This document shows, piece by piece, positions 8,394 through 21,650 of a stretch of 64,000 nucleotides of DNA. How positions within the stretch are numbered: position 1 is the first letter of the stretch; every line of letters begins with the position of its first letter. Origin of the DNA: DASWVC01 sp036401335 (GTDB lineage Bacteria > Verrucomicrobiota > Verrucomicrobiia > Chthoniobacterales > JAFAMB01); contig DASWVC010000054.1 in the NCBI GenBank assembly GCA_036401335.1, forward strand, positions 1 to 64,000, written 5' to 3'. Under the pieces are notes generated by a model. The model worked only from the letters and a program-made list of their open reading frames with translations. It did no database searches and was not told the origin of the DNA. Position numbers and translations under genes: made by a program.

Positions 8394-8457
8394 ATATGAA
8401 AATAGAAATAGTTAAGGGCCCGAACGCCCCGAAAAAGCACCCCGCAACGCAAAGTTA

Positions 8458-9186
8458 TTACCCCGCAACCGCTGCCAGTTGGGCACTATCGTCTTTTTTG
8501 CCCTCCTGCGTTGCCCCGTAAATCGCATCCACGAGTTTTTGCAGAATCACCCGGATGGCACGAATGGCGTCATCGTTCCCGGCGATTGGGTAAGTAACTT
8601 TTTCAGGATCGGCGTTCGTGTCAACAATCGCAATCGTCGGGATCTTAAGGCGAAGTGCTTCCGCCACCGCGATGGATTCGCGGGTGGTGTCAATGATCAC
8701 CAGCGCGTCCGGCAACCGGTCCATGGTCCGGATGCCTTCAAGGTTCCGGCGCAGTTTTTCAGCTTCGCGCCGTAGAGCCGAGAGCTCCTGCTTGCCCATT
8801 TTCGAGTATTCCGGCGACTTTTCAATCTGCTCAAGGTACGTGAGGCGACCCACGCTCTTTCGAATCGTGGTCAGGTTCGTCAACGTGCCGCCCAGCCACC
8901 GCTGGTTCACATAGAATTGCCCGCAGGCTTCCGCTGCTTCCTTGACCGCTTCCTGTGCCTGCTTCTTGCAACCGATAAAAAGCACCTTGCCGCCCTGGCG
9001 CGTCACCTCGGCCAGGTAGTCCGTCGCCGTTTGCAATTGCTCGACCGTCTTGGACAGATTGATGATGTAAATCGAATTGCGCTGCTCAAAGATGAATGGT
9101 TTCATCTTCGGGTTCCAACGCTTGGTCTGGTGTCCAAAGTGAACTCCTGCTTCCAGAAGTTCAGTCATTAATTCCATCGAAGACAT
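8458..9186 (-). CDS. rpsB: 30S ribosomal protein S2
   Basis: A 242-residue S2 protein. The N-terminal motif LLEAGVHFGHQTKRWNPKM, the ING/IYIINLSKT segment, the coiled-coil insertion around residues 100-150 and the DALVIIDTTRE and VDTNADP segments are all typical. Two starts three codons apart are possible (MSSMELM); the upstream ATG at 9186 is kept. First gene of rpsB-tsf-UGPase. The upstream gap of about 180 bases should hold the promoter, but no convincing -35/-10 pair could be picked. Confidence 0.97.
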   Translation of the reverse strand: MSSMELMTELLEAGVHFGHQTKRWNPKMKPFIFEQRNSIYIINLSKTVEQLQTATDYLAEVTRQGGKVLFIGCKKQAQEAVKEAAEACGQFYVNQRWLGGTLTNLTTIRKSVGRLTYLEQIEKSPEYSKMGKQELSALRREAEKLRRNLEGIRTMDRLPDALVIIDTTRESIAVAEALRLKIPTIAIVDTNADPEKVTYPIAGNDDAIRAIRVILQKLVDAIYGATQEGKKDDSAQLAAVAG

Positions 9187-9365
9187 GGTAGTTGGCCGAG
9201 GCTAGCTTTCCTTGGTGGCGGGTTAGAAAATTACAATATGGGTCGAGCCGGTGACTATTGTTCAGCTCTACGTCCTTCGCAACTAAAACCTGAGAGCGCG
9301 AACTTCGCCGGAGCGGCGTTTGCAGGCCTGGCGGTTTTGCGAGTCAGCCGGACGTGTGTTTCCGG

Positions 9366-9914
9366 TCAATTTTCCCCATCCGGCGCCCGGGTTTCTTCGT
9401 AACGCGCAAACAGCCAAAGCACGTCGGACAGCCGGTTCAGGTACCGTACCGTTTCCGGATTGACGTAATCGGCGGAATCAGCGAGGGCAACGATCCGCCG
9501 TTCCGCCCTTCGGCAAACCGTGCGGGCCACGTCGAGGGTCGCGGAAGCGAGCGTTGCTCCGGGTGTTGCCCAATGCTGGTAAGTGATGTGATGGTTCTTC
9601 TCGAGGTCATCGACCACGGCGGTCAGCGCATCGACCATTCCGGCGTTCACCAAACCATACCCATCGTTTGAGTACCGTTCACGGTCTTCATCCGCGACGG
9701 CCAGCTCGCCCATCAGGATGACCAGGGTTTTCTGCATCGCCAGAACGGTCTGTCGCACCAGCGGGAGCTTAGAAGTGGCCCGGACCAGTCCAAGCGCCGC
9801 ATTCAGTTCGTCCACGGTGCCATAAGCGTCGACGCGCCGGTTATCCTTTGGCACGCGCCGCCCGTACATCAGAGCGGTCTTGCCTGCATCACCGGTTTTT
9901 GTAGCGATCGACAT
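9366..9914 (-). CDS. pduO: ATP:cob(I)alamin adenosyltransferase, PduO type
   Basis: A 182-residue PduO-family enzyme that adenosylates cob(I)alamin to make coenzyme B12. The N-terminal TKTGDAGKTALMYG loop and RVDAYGTVDELNAALG bind ATP. The helical RRAERR segment and the C-terminal NRLSDVLWLFARYEE are family signatures. ATG 9914 is preferred because the conserved TKTGD block starts four residues later; an upstream in-frame GTG at 9956 would add 14 unconserved residues. The gene follows rpoC in the same direction, separated by a terminator-like hairpin. No cobalamin riboswitch is visible. Confidence 0.92.
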   Translation of the reverse strand: MSIATKTGDAGKTALMYGRRVPKDNRRVDAYGTVDELNAALGLVRATSKLPLVRQTVLAMQKTLVILMGELAVADEDRERYSNDGYGLVNAGMVDALTAVVDDLEKNHHITYQHWATPGATLASATLDVARTVCRRAERRIVALADSADYVNPETVRYLNRLSDVLWLFARYEETRAPDGEN

Positions 9915-10011
9915 GCTCTTACGGCTGCTCAAGTTCTCAGCCAGGTTTCCGGGCACTTAAGAAGAAGCTCCCCGGCCGTCAGAAGTACCGAGCGGGCGAG
10001 GGGCCAGAACG

Positions 10012-10050
10012 AAAAGGAGGGTGGCAAAACGTCTGCCACCCTCCCCTTTT
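10012..10050 (-). terminator. Hairpin terminator downstream of rpoC
   Basis: An inverted repeat with arms GGAGGGTGGCA and TGCCACCCTCC around a 7-8 base loop lies 8-45 bases after the rpoC stop. On the minus strand the stem is followed by TTTTCGTTCT. It is flanked by A and T runs on both sides, so it may act in both directions, and it separates rpoBC from pduO. Confidence 0.75.
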
Positions 10051-10057
10051 CTAAAGA

Positions 10058-14167
<4,110 letters not shown>

Positions 14168-14320
14168 ATTACCGCCGGTAAATAGTGAGACTGCTCAGGC
14201 TGCCGGTTACCGAATCCGGCAGGCCAAGGTAAAAACAATTTGTTAATGGATGCGTCCCTGCGGCCGCCAGCGCGTCCCGGCTTCTCACGTCCGGAACACG
14301 CCGACCAGCAATGCATTGAA

Positions 14321-17300
14321 TCAAAGGGCAGCCGCGGCCACCTCGCCGTCGAGCATGGGTTCGCCGTACCCTTGCTGTGAGGAACGACCGCCGACTTTCA
14401 CATCCAGCCCCAGGCTTTGCATTTCCTTGATCAAAACGTTGAACGATTCCGGAGTCCCTGCCTCGAGCGAATTGTCGCCTTTCACAATCGATTCATAGAT
14501 CCGGGTCCGGCCCTGCACGTCGTCGGATTTCACCGTCAGGAGTTCCTGCAACGTGTAGGCCGCACCGTACGCCTCAAGCGCCCACACTTCCATCTCGCCG
14601 AAACGCTGGCCGCCGTACTGGGCCTTGCCGCCCAACGGTTGCTGTGTCACCAGCGAGTACGGGCCGACCGCCCGGGCGTGGATTTTGTCCGCAACCAGGT
14701 GGCCAAGCTTCAGCATGTAGATGTACCCAACCACTACCTGCTGTTCAAAGGCATCGCCGGTGCGTCCGTCGTACAACGTGGACTTGCCATTCTCGTTAAC
14801 CCAGCGAAAACCCTCTACTTCCTTGGCTTCCGTCAGGTACTTGCGAATCTCAGGTTCCTCGATGCCGTCGAACACCGGGGTAGCAACTTTGAACCCGAGC
14901 GCTTTCGCCGCCACACCGAGGTGCGTCTCCAGCACCTGACCAACGTTCATCCGGCTCGGCACCCCCAGCGGATTCAACACAATTTCCACCGGCGTTCCGT
15001 CGCTCAGGAAGGGCATGTCTTCCTCGGCCACAATCTTGGCGACAACGCCTTTGTTGCCGTGTCGGCCTGCCATTTTGTCGCCCACGCTCAACTTGCGCTT
15101 GCTCGCAATGTAGACCTTGACCTGTTTGATAATGCCGGGATCGATGTCGTCGCCGCTCTCGATCCGATCAAGGGAGCGTTCTTTCTCGAGGTCCAACTCA
15201 GCAAACTTATGTTCAAAGGAGCTGATGATCTCGCGGATCTTGTTTCGGATCGGGCTCGGGTCGATGTCGATGTGATCGTACACCCCGGCCAGCTTTCGCA
15301 ACAACGTCTTCGTGATCTTCCGGTTAGCCGGGATAATGATTTCTCCCGTCTCCGCATTGACCACATCCAACGGAATCTTTTCTCCCAGCAGAATGTTGGA
15401 CAACGCCTCGGTCAGTTCCTCCTGGAGTTCATCCCGTCGCTTTTTGTGGTCCTCAGAAATCTGCTTGGCCTGGCGTTTGGTTTCCGCCGGAGTCAACTTC
15501 TGTTTCTGGACCTCTTTTCGCGACGAGACCTTCACGTCCATGACGATGCCGTACGTGCCGGAAGGAACGGTCAGAGACGTATCCTTTACATCGGCGGCCT
15601 TCTCTCCGAAGATGGCGCGCAACAGCCGTTCTTCCGGGGCCAGTTCCGTCTCGCTTTTCGGCGTGATTTTACCGACCAGGATGTCGCCCGGCTTGACCTC
15701 TGCCCCCACCCGGATCACGCCGTCGGACCCAAGGTTGCGCAGGGCTTCTTCGCTCACGTTCGGAATGTCACGGGTAATCTCTTCGGGGCCAAGCTTGGTG
15801 TCCCGGGCGCCGATCTCGAACTCATCGATGTGGATGGAGGTGTAGATGTCCTCTTTCACCACTTTCTCCGAGATCAGGATGGCATCTTCAAAGTTGTAGC
15901 CGTTCCATGGCATGAAGGCCACCAGGACGTTGCGGCCCAAGGCCAGCTCACCGTCTTCCGTGTTCGGGCCGTCAGCAATGACCTGCCCCTTTGTTACCTT
16001 CTGGCCTTTGCGAACGATCGGTTTCTGGTTGATGCACGTGCCCGCGTTCGAGCGCATGAATTTCCGCAACTCATAGACGTAGATGCCTTCGTCCGGACGG
16101 CTGATCATCTTTTTCTTGAACTCCGGCACCCTGCCGTCCCGGGTCACGATGATCAGTTCAGCCATGACGGAAGCAACGATCCCGTCTTCCTCGGCCACGA
16201 TCACGGCTTTGGAGTCGCGAGCCACCTTCCCTTCAAGCCCGGTGCCCACCAGCGGCGCTTCGGAACGGATCAGCGGCACACCCTGACGCTGCATGTTCGA
16301 ACCCATCAGCGCCCGGTTCGCGTCGTCGTGTTCCAGGAACGGAATCAAGCCGGCTGCAACCGAGACCAGCTGTTTCGGCGAGATGTCCATGTAGTGCGCC
16401 TTGGAGGGTTCCACCTCCAAAAAGTCGCCCCGGTAACGGACCGCCACCTTCTCGTCAGTAAAATTTCCTGCCGCATCGATCGGCTGATTGGCCTGGGCCA
16501 CCAGGTAATTCTCTTCCCGGTCTGCCGTCAGGTAATCGATCCGATCGGTTACCCGGCTATTCTCGATCCGCCGGTAAGGCGTTTCGATAAAGCCGAACTC
16601 GTTGATGCGCGCAAAGGTGCTCATTGAGCTGATCAGCCCGATGTTAGGACCTTCCGGGGTCTCGATCGGACAGATGCGGCCGTAGTGGGACGGGTGCACG
16701 TCGCGCACCTCGAACCCGGCCCGGTCCCGGCTCAGGCCGCCTGGCCCAAGCGCGGACAGGCGCCGCTTGTGCGTCAGTTCGGCCAAAGGATTGGTCTGGT
16801 CCATGAACTGACTCAACTGGGAGCGGCCGAAAAAGTCGCGGATCACCGCGCTCAACGCCTTCGGGTTGATCAGCTTCTGTGGGGTCATGCCGTCAATGTT
16901 GACGTCGAAAAGCGTCATCCGCTCTTTCACCAGCCGTTCCGTACGCGCAAGGCCGACCCGGCACTGATTGGCCAGCAGTTCACCCACGGTACGAACGCGG
17001 CGGCTGCCCAGGTGATCGATGTCGTCCAGAATGCCTTCGCCTTTGCGCAGGGTCACCAGGTACTTCATCGCGCCGATAAAATCGTCTTTCGTCAACGTCC
17101 GCTCAGCAAGGTCGACGTTGATGCTCAACTTCTGGTTGATCTTGTAACGGCCGACGCGGCCCAGGTCGTATTTCTTCGGGTCGAAAAACAACCGTTTTAA
17201 CAAGCCACGGGCGTTTGCCACCGTCGGCGGATCGCCCGGACGAAGCCGGCGGTAAATATCTTTAAGGGCTTCTTCCTCGTCGTGTGCCGGATCCTTTTTG

Positions 17301-18148
17301 ATCGACTTGATGATGGTGTCGTCGTCCTTCGTATCGACCACGTCGACTTCCTGAACGCCGAGGCTCAGCACCTGCTGGATGGTTGCCTTGGTCAGCGGCT
17401 CGAACGCGCGCGCCACGGTGATCTCCCCGTCCCGCACATCCTGGATCAACACTTTCGTGTTAAGCTCCTCTTCCTCCAGGTCGTTGGTCAGGTGCAGCTT
17501 CTGGACCGCGTAAAAAAGATTGATGATCTCCGCGTCACTCCCATAACCGACGGCCCGCAAGAACGTGGTGGCCAAAAATTTCCGCCGGCGTTTGCGCCGG
17601 TCCAGGTAGATGTACAGCAGGTCATTGGTGTCAAACTGGACTTCCAGCCAGGAACCACGGTCCGGGATGATCCGGAAGCTGTACAGCACCTTGCCGTTAA
17701 GGTGAACGGAGGATTCAAACGCAATACCGGGCGAACGGTGCAATTGGCTTACCACCACACGCTCGGCGCCATTGATCACAAAGGTGCCTTGAGGCGTCAT
17801 GAGCGGGATCTCGCCCATGTAAACCTTCTCTTCCTTCGTGCCTTTCTCATCGCGCAGCTGAAACGTGACGTGCAACGGGGCACTGAATGTCTGGCCCTCG
17901 CGTTGGCACTCCAACGCAGACATCTTCGGATCGCCGATGTCGTAATTGACGAAATCCAGGACGACTTTGTCGTCGTAGCTTTGAATCGGGAAAACTTCCC
18001 TGAAAACGGCCTGCAGGCCGACGTTCTTCCGTTTGCTCAACGGCACGTCTTTCTGCAGAAATTCCACGTACGAATTGAGTTGAACCTCGATGAGGTTGGG
18101 CGGATCGATCGCCTCCTTGATTTTTCCGAAATAGATGCGCTCTGACAT
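14321..18148 (-). CDS. rpoB: DNA-directed RNA polymerase subunit beta
   Basis: A 1275-residue beta subunit. It begins MSERIYFGKIKE at the ATG 18148; an in-frame upstream start at 18205 would add 19 residues that do not look like RpoB. The rifampicin region contains QLSQFMDQTNPLAELTHKRR followed by LGPGGLSRDRAGFEVRDVH. The C-terminal GDKMAGRHGNKGV and the PLGGKAQYGGQRFGEMEVWALEAYG segments are classic. Here rpoB is not preceded by rplL but by an accessory block, and a promoter-like element lies about 95 bases upstream. Confidence 0.98.
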   Translation of the reverse strand: MSERIYFGKIKEAIDPPNLIEVQLNSYVEFLQKDVPLSKRKNVGLQAVFREVFPIQSYDDKVVLDFVNYDIGDPKMSALECQREGQTFSAPLHVTFQLRDEKGTKEEKVYMGEIPLMTPQGTFVINGAERVVVSQLHRSPGIAFESSVHLNGKVLYSFRIIPDRGSWLEVQFDTNDLLYIYLDRRKRRRKFLATTFLRAVGYGSDAEIINLFYAVQKLHLTNDLEEEELNTKVLIQDVRDGEITVARAFEPLTKATIQQVLSLGVQEVDVVDTKDDDTIIKSIKKDPAHDEEEALKDIYRRLRPGDPPTVANARGLLKRLFFDPKKYDLGRVGRYKINQKLSINVDLAERTLTKDDFIGAMKYLVTLRKGEGILDDIDHLGSRRVRTVGELLANQCRVGLARTERLVKERMTLFDVNIDGMTPQKLINPKALSAVIRDFFGRSQLSQFMDQTNPLAELTHKRRLSALGPGGLSRDRAGFEVRDVHPSHYGRICPIETPEGPNIGLISSMSTFARINEFGFIETPYRRIENSRVTDRIDYLTADREENYLVAQANQPIDAAGNFTDEKVAVRYRGDFLEVEPSKAHYMDISPKQLVSVAAGLIPFLEHDDANRALMGSNMQRQGVPLIRSEAPLVGTGLEGKVARDSKAVIVAEEDGIVASVMAELIIVTRDGRVPEFKKKMISRPDEGIYVYELRKFMRSNAGTCINQKPIVRKGQKVTKGQVIADGPNTEDGELALGRNVLVAFMPWNGYNFEDAILISEKVVKEDIYTSIHIDEFEIGARDTKLGPEEITRDIPNVSEEALRNLGSDGVIRVGAEVKPGDILVGKITPKSETELAPEERLLRAIFGEKAADVKDTSLTVPSGTYGIVMDVKVSSRKEVQKQKLTPAETKRQAKQISEDHKKRRDELQEELTEALSNILLGEKIPLDVVNAETGEIIIPANRKITKTLLRKLAGVYDHIDIDPSPIRNKIREIISSFEHKFAELDLEKERSLDRIESGDDIDPGIIKQVKVYIASKRKLSVGDKMAGRHGNKGVVAKIVAEEDMPFLSDGTPVEIVLNPLGVPSRMNVGQVLETHLGVAAKALGFKVATPVFDGIEEPEIRKYLTEAKEVEGFRWVNENGKSTLYDGRTGDAFEQQVVVGYIYMLKLGHLVADKIHARAVGPYSLVTQQPLGGKAQYGGQRFGEMEVWALEAYGAAYTLQELLTVKSDDVQGRTRIYESIVKGDNSLEAGTPESFNVLIKEMQSLGLDVKVGGRSSQQGYGEPMLDGEVAAAAL

Positions 18149-18240
18149 ACAAGATCGTGTTCTTTGTCCGAACCGGGACTTAAACGCTGCCCAACCGAAA
18201 GCCACCCTTGAGATGGAAACCGGGACGGCAAAGGGGAACA

Positions 18241-18269
18241 GAAATAGCCCCAGACAGGAGCATTGTCAA
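18241..18269 (-). promoter_or_regulatory. Predicted sigma70-type promoter for rpoBC
   Basis: On the minus strand a consensus -35 TTGACA (18269-18264) is followed after exactly 17 bases by TATTTC (18246-18241), a weak -10. It lies about 95 bases upstream of the rpoB ATG. Because rpoB here is detached from rplKAJL, a dedicated promoter is expected. Only the -35 and the spacing are strong. Confidence 0.55.
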
Positions 18270-18538
18270 ATGCACCTCGTGCGTGGAGCCAACAGCCGTG
18301 ACTGTGAAATTAAACTGCCGAGCGATATCTCGAGTTCCCCCGCGGTTAACGGAGCCCCAATTGTACGTTGAAATGCTCGGGTTGCAAGGGATTTTTACGG
18401 GGGAACAGCTGCCGCGTAAAAGGGCCGCCCGTCCCTTGCCGGCCTGCCCGGCGGCGAAGGGACTCCCCGACCTGCGGCAATACCTCCTTCCGCTTCGTTT
18501 GCCTTGGCTCGGAAGCTTCAATTACGACAGTTTTGATC
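18270..18538. other. Divergent rpoB-MFS intergenic region with a REP-like inverted repeat (copy B)
   Basis: No gene is seen in this divergent gap. At 18431-18463 an inverted repeat with arms GTCCCTTGCCG and GGCGAAGGGAC resembles the GTCCCTT-GCC blocks of the repeats near 4847 and 34301. An open frame runs through the repeat into the MFS gene, but its residues there are Arg/Pro/Cys-rich and unlike a transporter N-terminus. Confidence 0.5.
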
Positions 18539-19834
18539 ATGCTGAACAAACGCTGGACGATGATTTTTCTCTGCTTCCTTGCAAACGCGATCAATTTCAT
18601 CGACCGCGCCAACCTCGCCATCGCGGCGCCAACCATTCGCACCGACTTAAAGCTCGATGCGGCCGTCATGGGTGTGGTCTTGAGCGCCTTCTTCTGGACC
18701 TATGCAGGTTTGCAAATGCCGGCAGGATGGTTCATCGACAAAGTGGGCGTACGCGTCAGCCTGGCACTCGCGGTAGGCTGGTGGTCACTCTTCACCATGA
18801 GCACGGGCCTTGCCCGTGGCATTGGCCAACTCATGGGAGCGCGCTTCCTCTTGGGCGCCGGCGAGGCGGCCGCCATTCCGTCGTTTGCCAAAGTGGCCTT
18901 CAACTGGTTCCCCCGAAAGGAACGGGGCCTGGCCTGTAGTATTTTCGACAGTGGTTCGCGCGTCGGCTCCGCCCTTTCACTTCCCCTGGTGGCTTGGCTG
19001 ATTGTCACGCTGGGCTGGCGAGGGTCGTTTGTGGTGACGGGATTGATCGGCCTGATCTGGGCACTCGTCTGGTGGTTTATTTATCGCGACCCGGAACACT
19101 ACCGTTCCATTGCCCCGGAGGCCGTTGACGCGCTTCTGGCCGAACGCGGGACGCCGCTGAACACGAATCCTGAAACGAGGGTTTCATGGCTGGATTTGTT
19201 CCGCTACCGGACCGTCTGGGGCATGATGATCGGCCTGTTCTGTTTGAATTTTACGATCTACTTTTACATCACTTGGTTTCCCAGTTACCTGCTCCAAGCC
19301 CGCGGATTTTCTCTCGCGTCGCTCGGCACACTCGGCATGCTGCCGGCCTTATTGGCAATTCCCGCGGGCTGGCTCGGCGGCTTCACTTCCGATAGTTTGA
19401 TGAGACGTGGCTGGGGTGCCACCGCCGCACGCAAGACTTGCCTGGTGTCCGGCATGCTTGCGTCTTCGTCGATCAGCTTGTCTGCGTTTGTGGAGAGTAC
19501 CGGCGCTTGTTTGGCCCTTTTGTCCCTGGCGTACGCGGGCCTGTCTTTCGCGGGGGCCAACGTGTGGACCCTTCCAGGCGAGGTGGCGCCGGCGCCGAAG
19601 TACGTGGCCTCGCTTGGGGGTATCCAGAATTTCGCGGGGAACCTTGCGGGCATCGTGACCAGCACCTTTACCGGCGTGATGCTGACGGTGACGAAAGGAT
19701 CGTTCGTCGTTCCCCTCGCCGTTGCCGGCGGTTTGTGCGTCGTCGGCAGCCTTGCTTACCTTTTCGTTGTTGGGAAAATCGAGCCTCTGCCCGCGTTGCC
19801 CCCGCGACGGAGGAAGTCAGTGACAGATCGTTAA
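18539..19834 (+). CDS. MFS transporter of the anion:cation symporter (ACS) type
   Basis: A 431-residue major facilitator protein with about 12 membrane helices. ATG 18539 is chosen because the first helix (MIFLCFLANAINFIDRANLA) begins about 8 residues later; a frame open further upstream encodes non-membrane, repeat-derived sequence. The ACS hallmarks are INFIDRANL in helix 1, GWFIDKVGVR in the loop between helices 2 and 3, FLLGAGEAAAIPSFAK and FNWFPRKERG. The C-terminal WTLPGEVAP and GGIQNFAGNLAGI segments also fit. ACS members import organic anions such as hexuronates, galactonate, glucarate or phthalate; the substrate here is unknown. It is divergent from rpoB and stands alone. Confidence 0.87.
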   Translation: MLNKRWTMIFLCFLANAINFIDRANLAIAAPTIRTDLKLDAAVMGVVLSAFFWTYAGLQMPAGWFIDKVGVRVSLALAVGWWSLFTMSTGLARGIGQLMGARFLLGAGEAAAIPSFAKVAFNWFPRKERGLACSIFDSGSRVGSALSLPLVAWLIVTLGWRGSFVVTGLIGLIWALVWWFIYRDPEHYRSIAPEAVDALLAERGTPLNTNPETRVSWLDLFRYRTVWGMMIGLFCLNFTIYFYITWFPSYLLQARGFSLASLGTLGMLPALLAIPAGWLGGFTSDSLMRRGWGATAARKTCLVSGMLASSSISLSAFVESTGACLALLSLAYAGLSFAGANVWTLPGEVAPAPKYVASLGGIQNFAGNLAGIVTSTFTGVMLTVTKGSFVVPLAVAGGLCVVGSLAYLFVVGKIEPLPALPPRRRKSVTDR

Positions 19835-19853
19835 GGGTCACCGTGCATATGCC

Positions 19854-20540
19854 TTAGAACTCGAGGGACTGGCCCGGATCCAGGACCAGGATTTCCGTCC
19901 TGCTCCCCGAGGCAAGGCGTTTGAACTCCTTGGGGTCGCCGATGAGGGGCGGAAACGTGCCGTAATGAATCGGAATCGCGCGTTTGGCTTGCAGGAATTC
20001 AACGGCTTTGGCGGCATCTTTCGGCCCCATGGTAAAGTGGTCGCCGATCGGCAACATGGCCAGTTCAAGCGGCACGTCCTCGCCGATCAGGCGCATGTCG
20101 GAGAAGAGCGCCGTATCGCCCGCGTGGTAGAGGTATTTGCCTTCCAGTTCAAGAACCAGCCCTGCGGCTTCGCCGAGGTACAGCGGCCTGCCGCCCTCCT
20201 CGATCAGGGATGAACTGTGAAAGGCCACCGTGAATTTGACAGCCCCGAAAGGCAGCTTCAACCAGCCCCCGTGATTGACAGGAATGGTCTTGAGACCCTG
20301 AGCTCCCAGGTAGGTCGCGAGCTCGAACGTAGTAACAACGGTTGCGCCGGCACGTTTACCAATGGCGGGCGCGTCCCCGACGTGGTCCGAATGCCCGTGG
20401 GTAAGAAAAATGAACTCCGGGTCAAATGCCTCGGGCTTGGCCGAGGCTTTGGGATTGTCGCTCAGGAAAGGGTCAATCAGGATTTTTGTCTGACCGCCTT
20501 CAATCCAAAACGCGGAATGTCCAAGATAGGTCACCTTCAT
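19854..20540 (-). CDS. UPF0173-family metallo-beta-lactamase-fold hydrolase
   Basis: A 228-residue cytoplasmic protein of the MBL fold. It begins MKVTYLGHSAFWIE and carries the metal motif THGHSDH (His48, His50, Asp52, His53). The further ligand regions are NHGG, YHAGDTALF (Asp) and the final IPIHYGTFP (His). These segments are those of the UPF0173 metal-dependent hydrolases, whose substrate is generally unknown. It is convergent with the MFS gene, whose stop is 20 bases away. It has no close operon partner. Confidence 0.9.
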   Translation of the reverse strand: MKVTYLGHSAFWIEGGQTKILIDPFLSDNPKASAKPEAFDPEFIFLTHGHSDHVGDAPAIGKRAGATVVTTFELATYLGAQGLKTIPVNHGGWLKLPFGAVKFTVAFHSSSLIEEGGRPLYLGEAAGLVLELEGKYLYHAGDTALFSDMRLIGEDVPLELAMLPIGDHFTMGPKDAAKAVEFLQAKRAIPIHYGTFPPLIGDPKEFKRLASGSRTEILVLDPGQSLEF

Positions 20541-20869
20541 CGGGTAGGGTATACCCTTCGTCCCACCCCAACCAATGCGGTGTGAACGAAGGAGCCATTT
20601 CTACGCCGCCCGTTGGGCAAGCCCCAGCCCTGACTGAGCCATCGCCGGTGGCGAGCTTGAGTCCAGCACCTTGACCATTGCTGGATCCGGCCCGCAACGA
20701 GTTCGAGGGGACGCTGGCCACACGTTTTTTTCCTTCCCGTGATGCCCTCCACGTGATCGATTTGGACGTGATGATCACGTCGAAACAACGGCCGAGCCGC
20801 CGCGCCATTTGGCGGATTGTGGGCGAAGGTGCAGTCACCTCAAACGGATTCTCTATTTCTGTGAAGGCT
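20541..20869. other. Intergenic region with no supported gene
   Basis: A divergent gap between the UPF0173 gene and the cytochrome c gene. Open frames crossing it on both strands have no recognisable content. A small palindrome-rich stretch (CACGTGATCG and GATGATCACGTC around 20751-20780) might be an operator, but nothing links it to a known regulator. Confidence 0.35.
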
Positions 20870-21262
20870 ATGAAAACGCGCGCATTTCGGCTCATTTTGC
20901 CTGCAGTCCTTGGCGCGGCGCTGGCGGGTTGCGGCACCACGCGACGGCAAGCGCCCGAAATGGGTGCCGGGAACTCGACACCGGCCACCGCAAACCCTCA
21001 GGCAACCTACTTGGTGACGCGCGGCCAACACGTTTTTTACACCAACTGTTCCAGGTGTCACCCCGGCGGCGAACGTGGCAGGGGCCCGGCCCTTAACAAT
21101 AAGCCACTGCCCGATTTTGCGATCCGCTTCCAGGTGCGACATGGCGGGGGTGGGATGCCGGCCTTTCCCGAATCGGCTTTATCCAACAACGATCTGGAAG
21201 CGGTAATCGCGTACCTGAAAACCCTCCGGCACCACCGGCCGGCTAATCAGGTTGCACGGTGA
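20870..21262 (+). CDS. Small c-type cytochrome lipoprotein
   Basis: A 130-residue protein with a signal peptide ending in a good lipobox (LAGC, Cys21), so it is probably anchored on the periplasmic side. One haem-binding site CSRCH is at residues 60-64. The region HGGGGMPAFPES (Met96) supplies a likely axial methionine, and the last helix LEAVIAYLKTLR closes a class I cytochrome c fold. It probably carries electrons between membrane complexes, but no oxidase or dehydrogenase genes are near. ATG 20870 is chosen because the signal peptide starts there; a GTG three codons upstream is possible. Confidence 0.87.
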   Translation: MKTRAFRLILPAVLGAALAGCGTTRRQAPEMGAGNSTPATANPQATYLVTRGQHVFYTNCSRCHPGGERGRGPALNNKPLPDFAIRFQVRHGGGGMPAFPESALSNNDLEAVIAYLKTLRHHRPANQVAR

Positions 21263-21359
21263 ACGGTCGGCTCAAGTTCCAAAGGGGATGTTCGACGCCC
21301 GGCAACGTCCAATCGTTTAACGGGCAAGACCAGAGGTTTTGCCCTCGAGCGGCCTTCCT

Positions 21360-21650
21360 TTACCGATGACCCCCTCCATGGAATCCTCCGGCCCGGTTCC
21401 CTCCGTGAAATCCTCCCGCCGGGGCAAAGTGGCGGACGTCGTAGCTTCGGCCATGAAAATTCCCGTCACGGAAGCCCCCGACCGCAAAACCGTCGCCAAG
21501 CAAGGGTCCGCAATCCGGATCATAGGGGCCAAACCCGCCGTAGTAAGGGCGATAGCCGAAACTTCTCGCGTAACCGTGCGCCGCGGCCTTTTGGTTCAGG
21601 GGCAAAAGGACGCCAGCGACGACAAGCAAACCGAACAGAAACGTTTTCAT
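21360..21650 (-). CDS. Small secreted Gly/His-rich protein
   Basis: A 96-residue ORF starting MKTFLFGLLVVAGVLLPL, a clear signal peptide probably cleaved after AAAHG. The mature part is rich in Gly, His, Phe, Tyr and Arg, with repeated GGFHGG units at the C-terminus. The two cysteine-poor halves contain no known domain. Such proteins are often extracellular, metal-binding or surface-associated, but that is only suggested by composition. Its first 131 bases overlap, in another frame, the end of the longer ORF upstream on the same strand. Confidence 0.6.
   Translation of the reverse strand: MKTFLFGLLVVAGVLLPLNQKAAAHGYARSFGYRPYYGGFGPYDPDCGPLLGDGFAVGGFRDGNFHGRSYDVRHFAPAGGFHGGNRAGGFHGGGHR

Noticed and set aside
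9187..9365. A promoter for rpsB-tsf
   Set aside because: Several partial -10 strings occur (for example TATTGT on the minus strand), but none has a matching -35 at a normal distance.
14417..16627. A 736-codon open frame antisense to rpoB
   Set aside because: It lies wholly opposite rpoB, has His/Arg/Val/Gln-rich composition without domains, and arises from GC-rich third positions. The same holds for 10649-12085 (antisense to rpoC), 17282-18145 and 35511-36797.
18368..18538. Upstream extension of the MFS transporter
   Set aside because: It would run through an inverted repeat and encode a Cys/Arg/Pro-rich segment in front of the first membrane helix.
20500..20988. A 162-codon minus-strand frame over the UPF0173-cytochrome gap
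   Set aside because: It overlaps the starts of both flanking genes in other frames and shows no domain or signal peptide.
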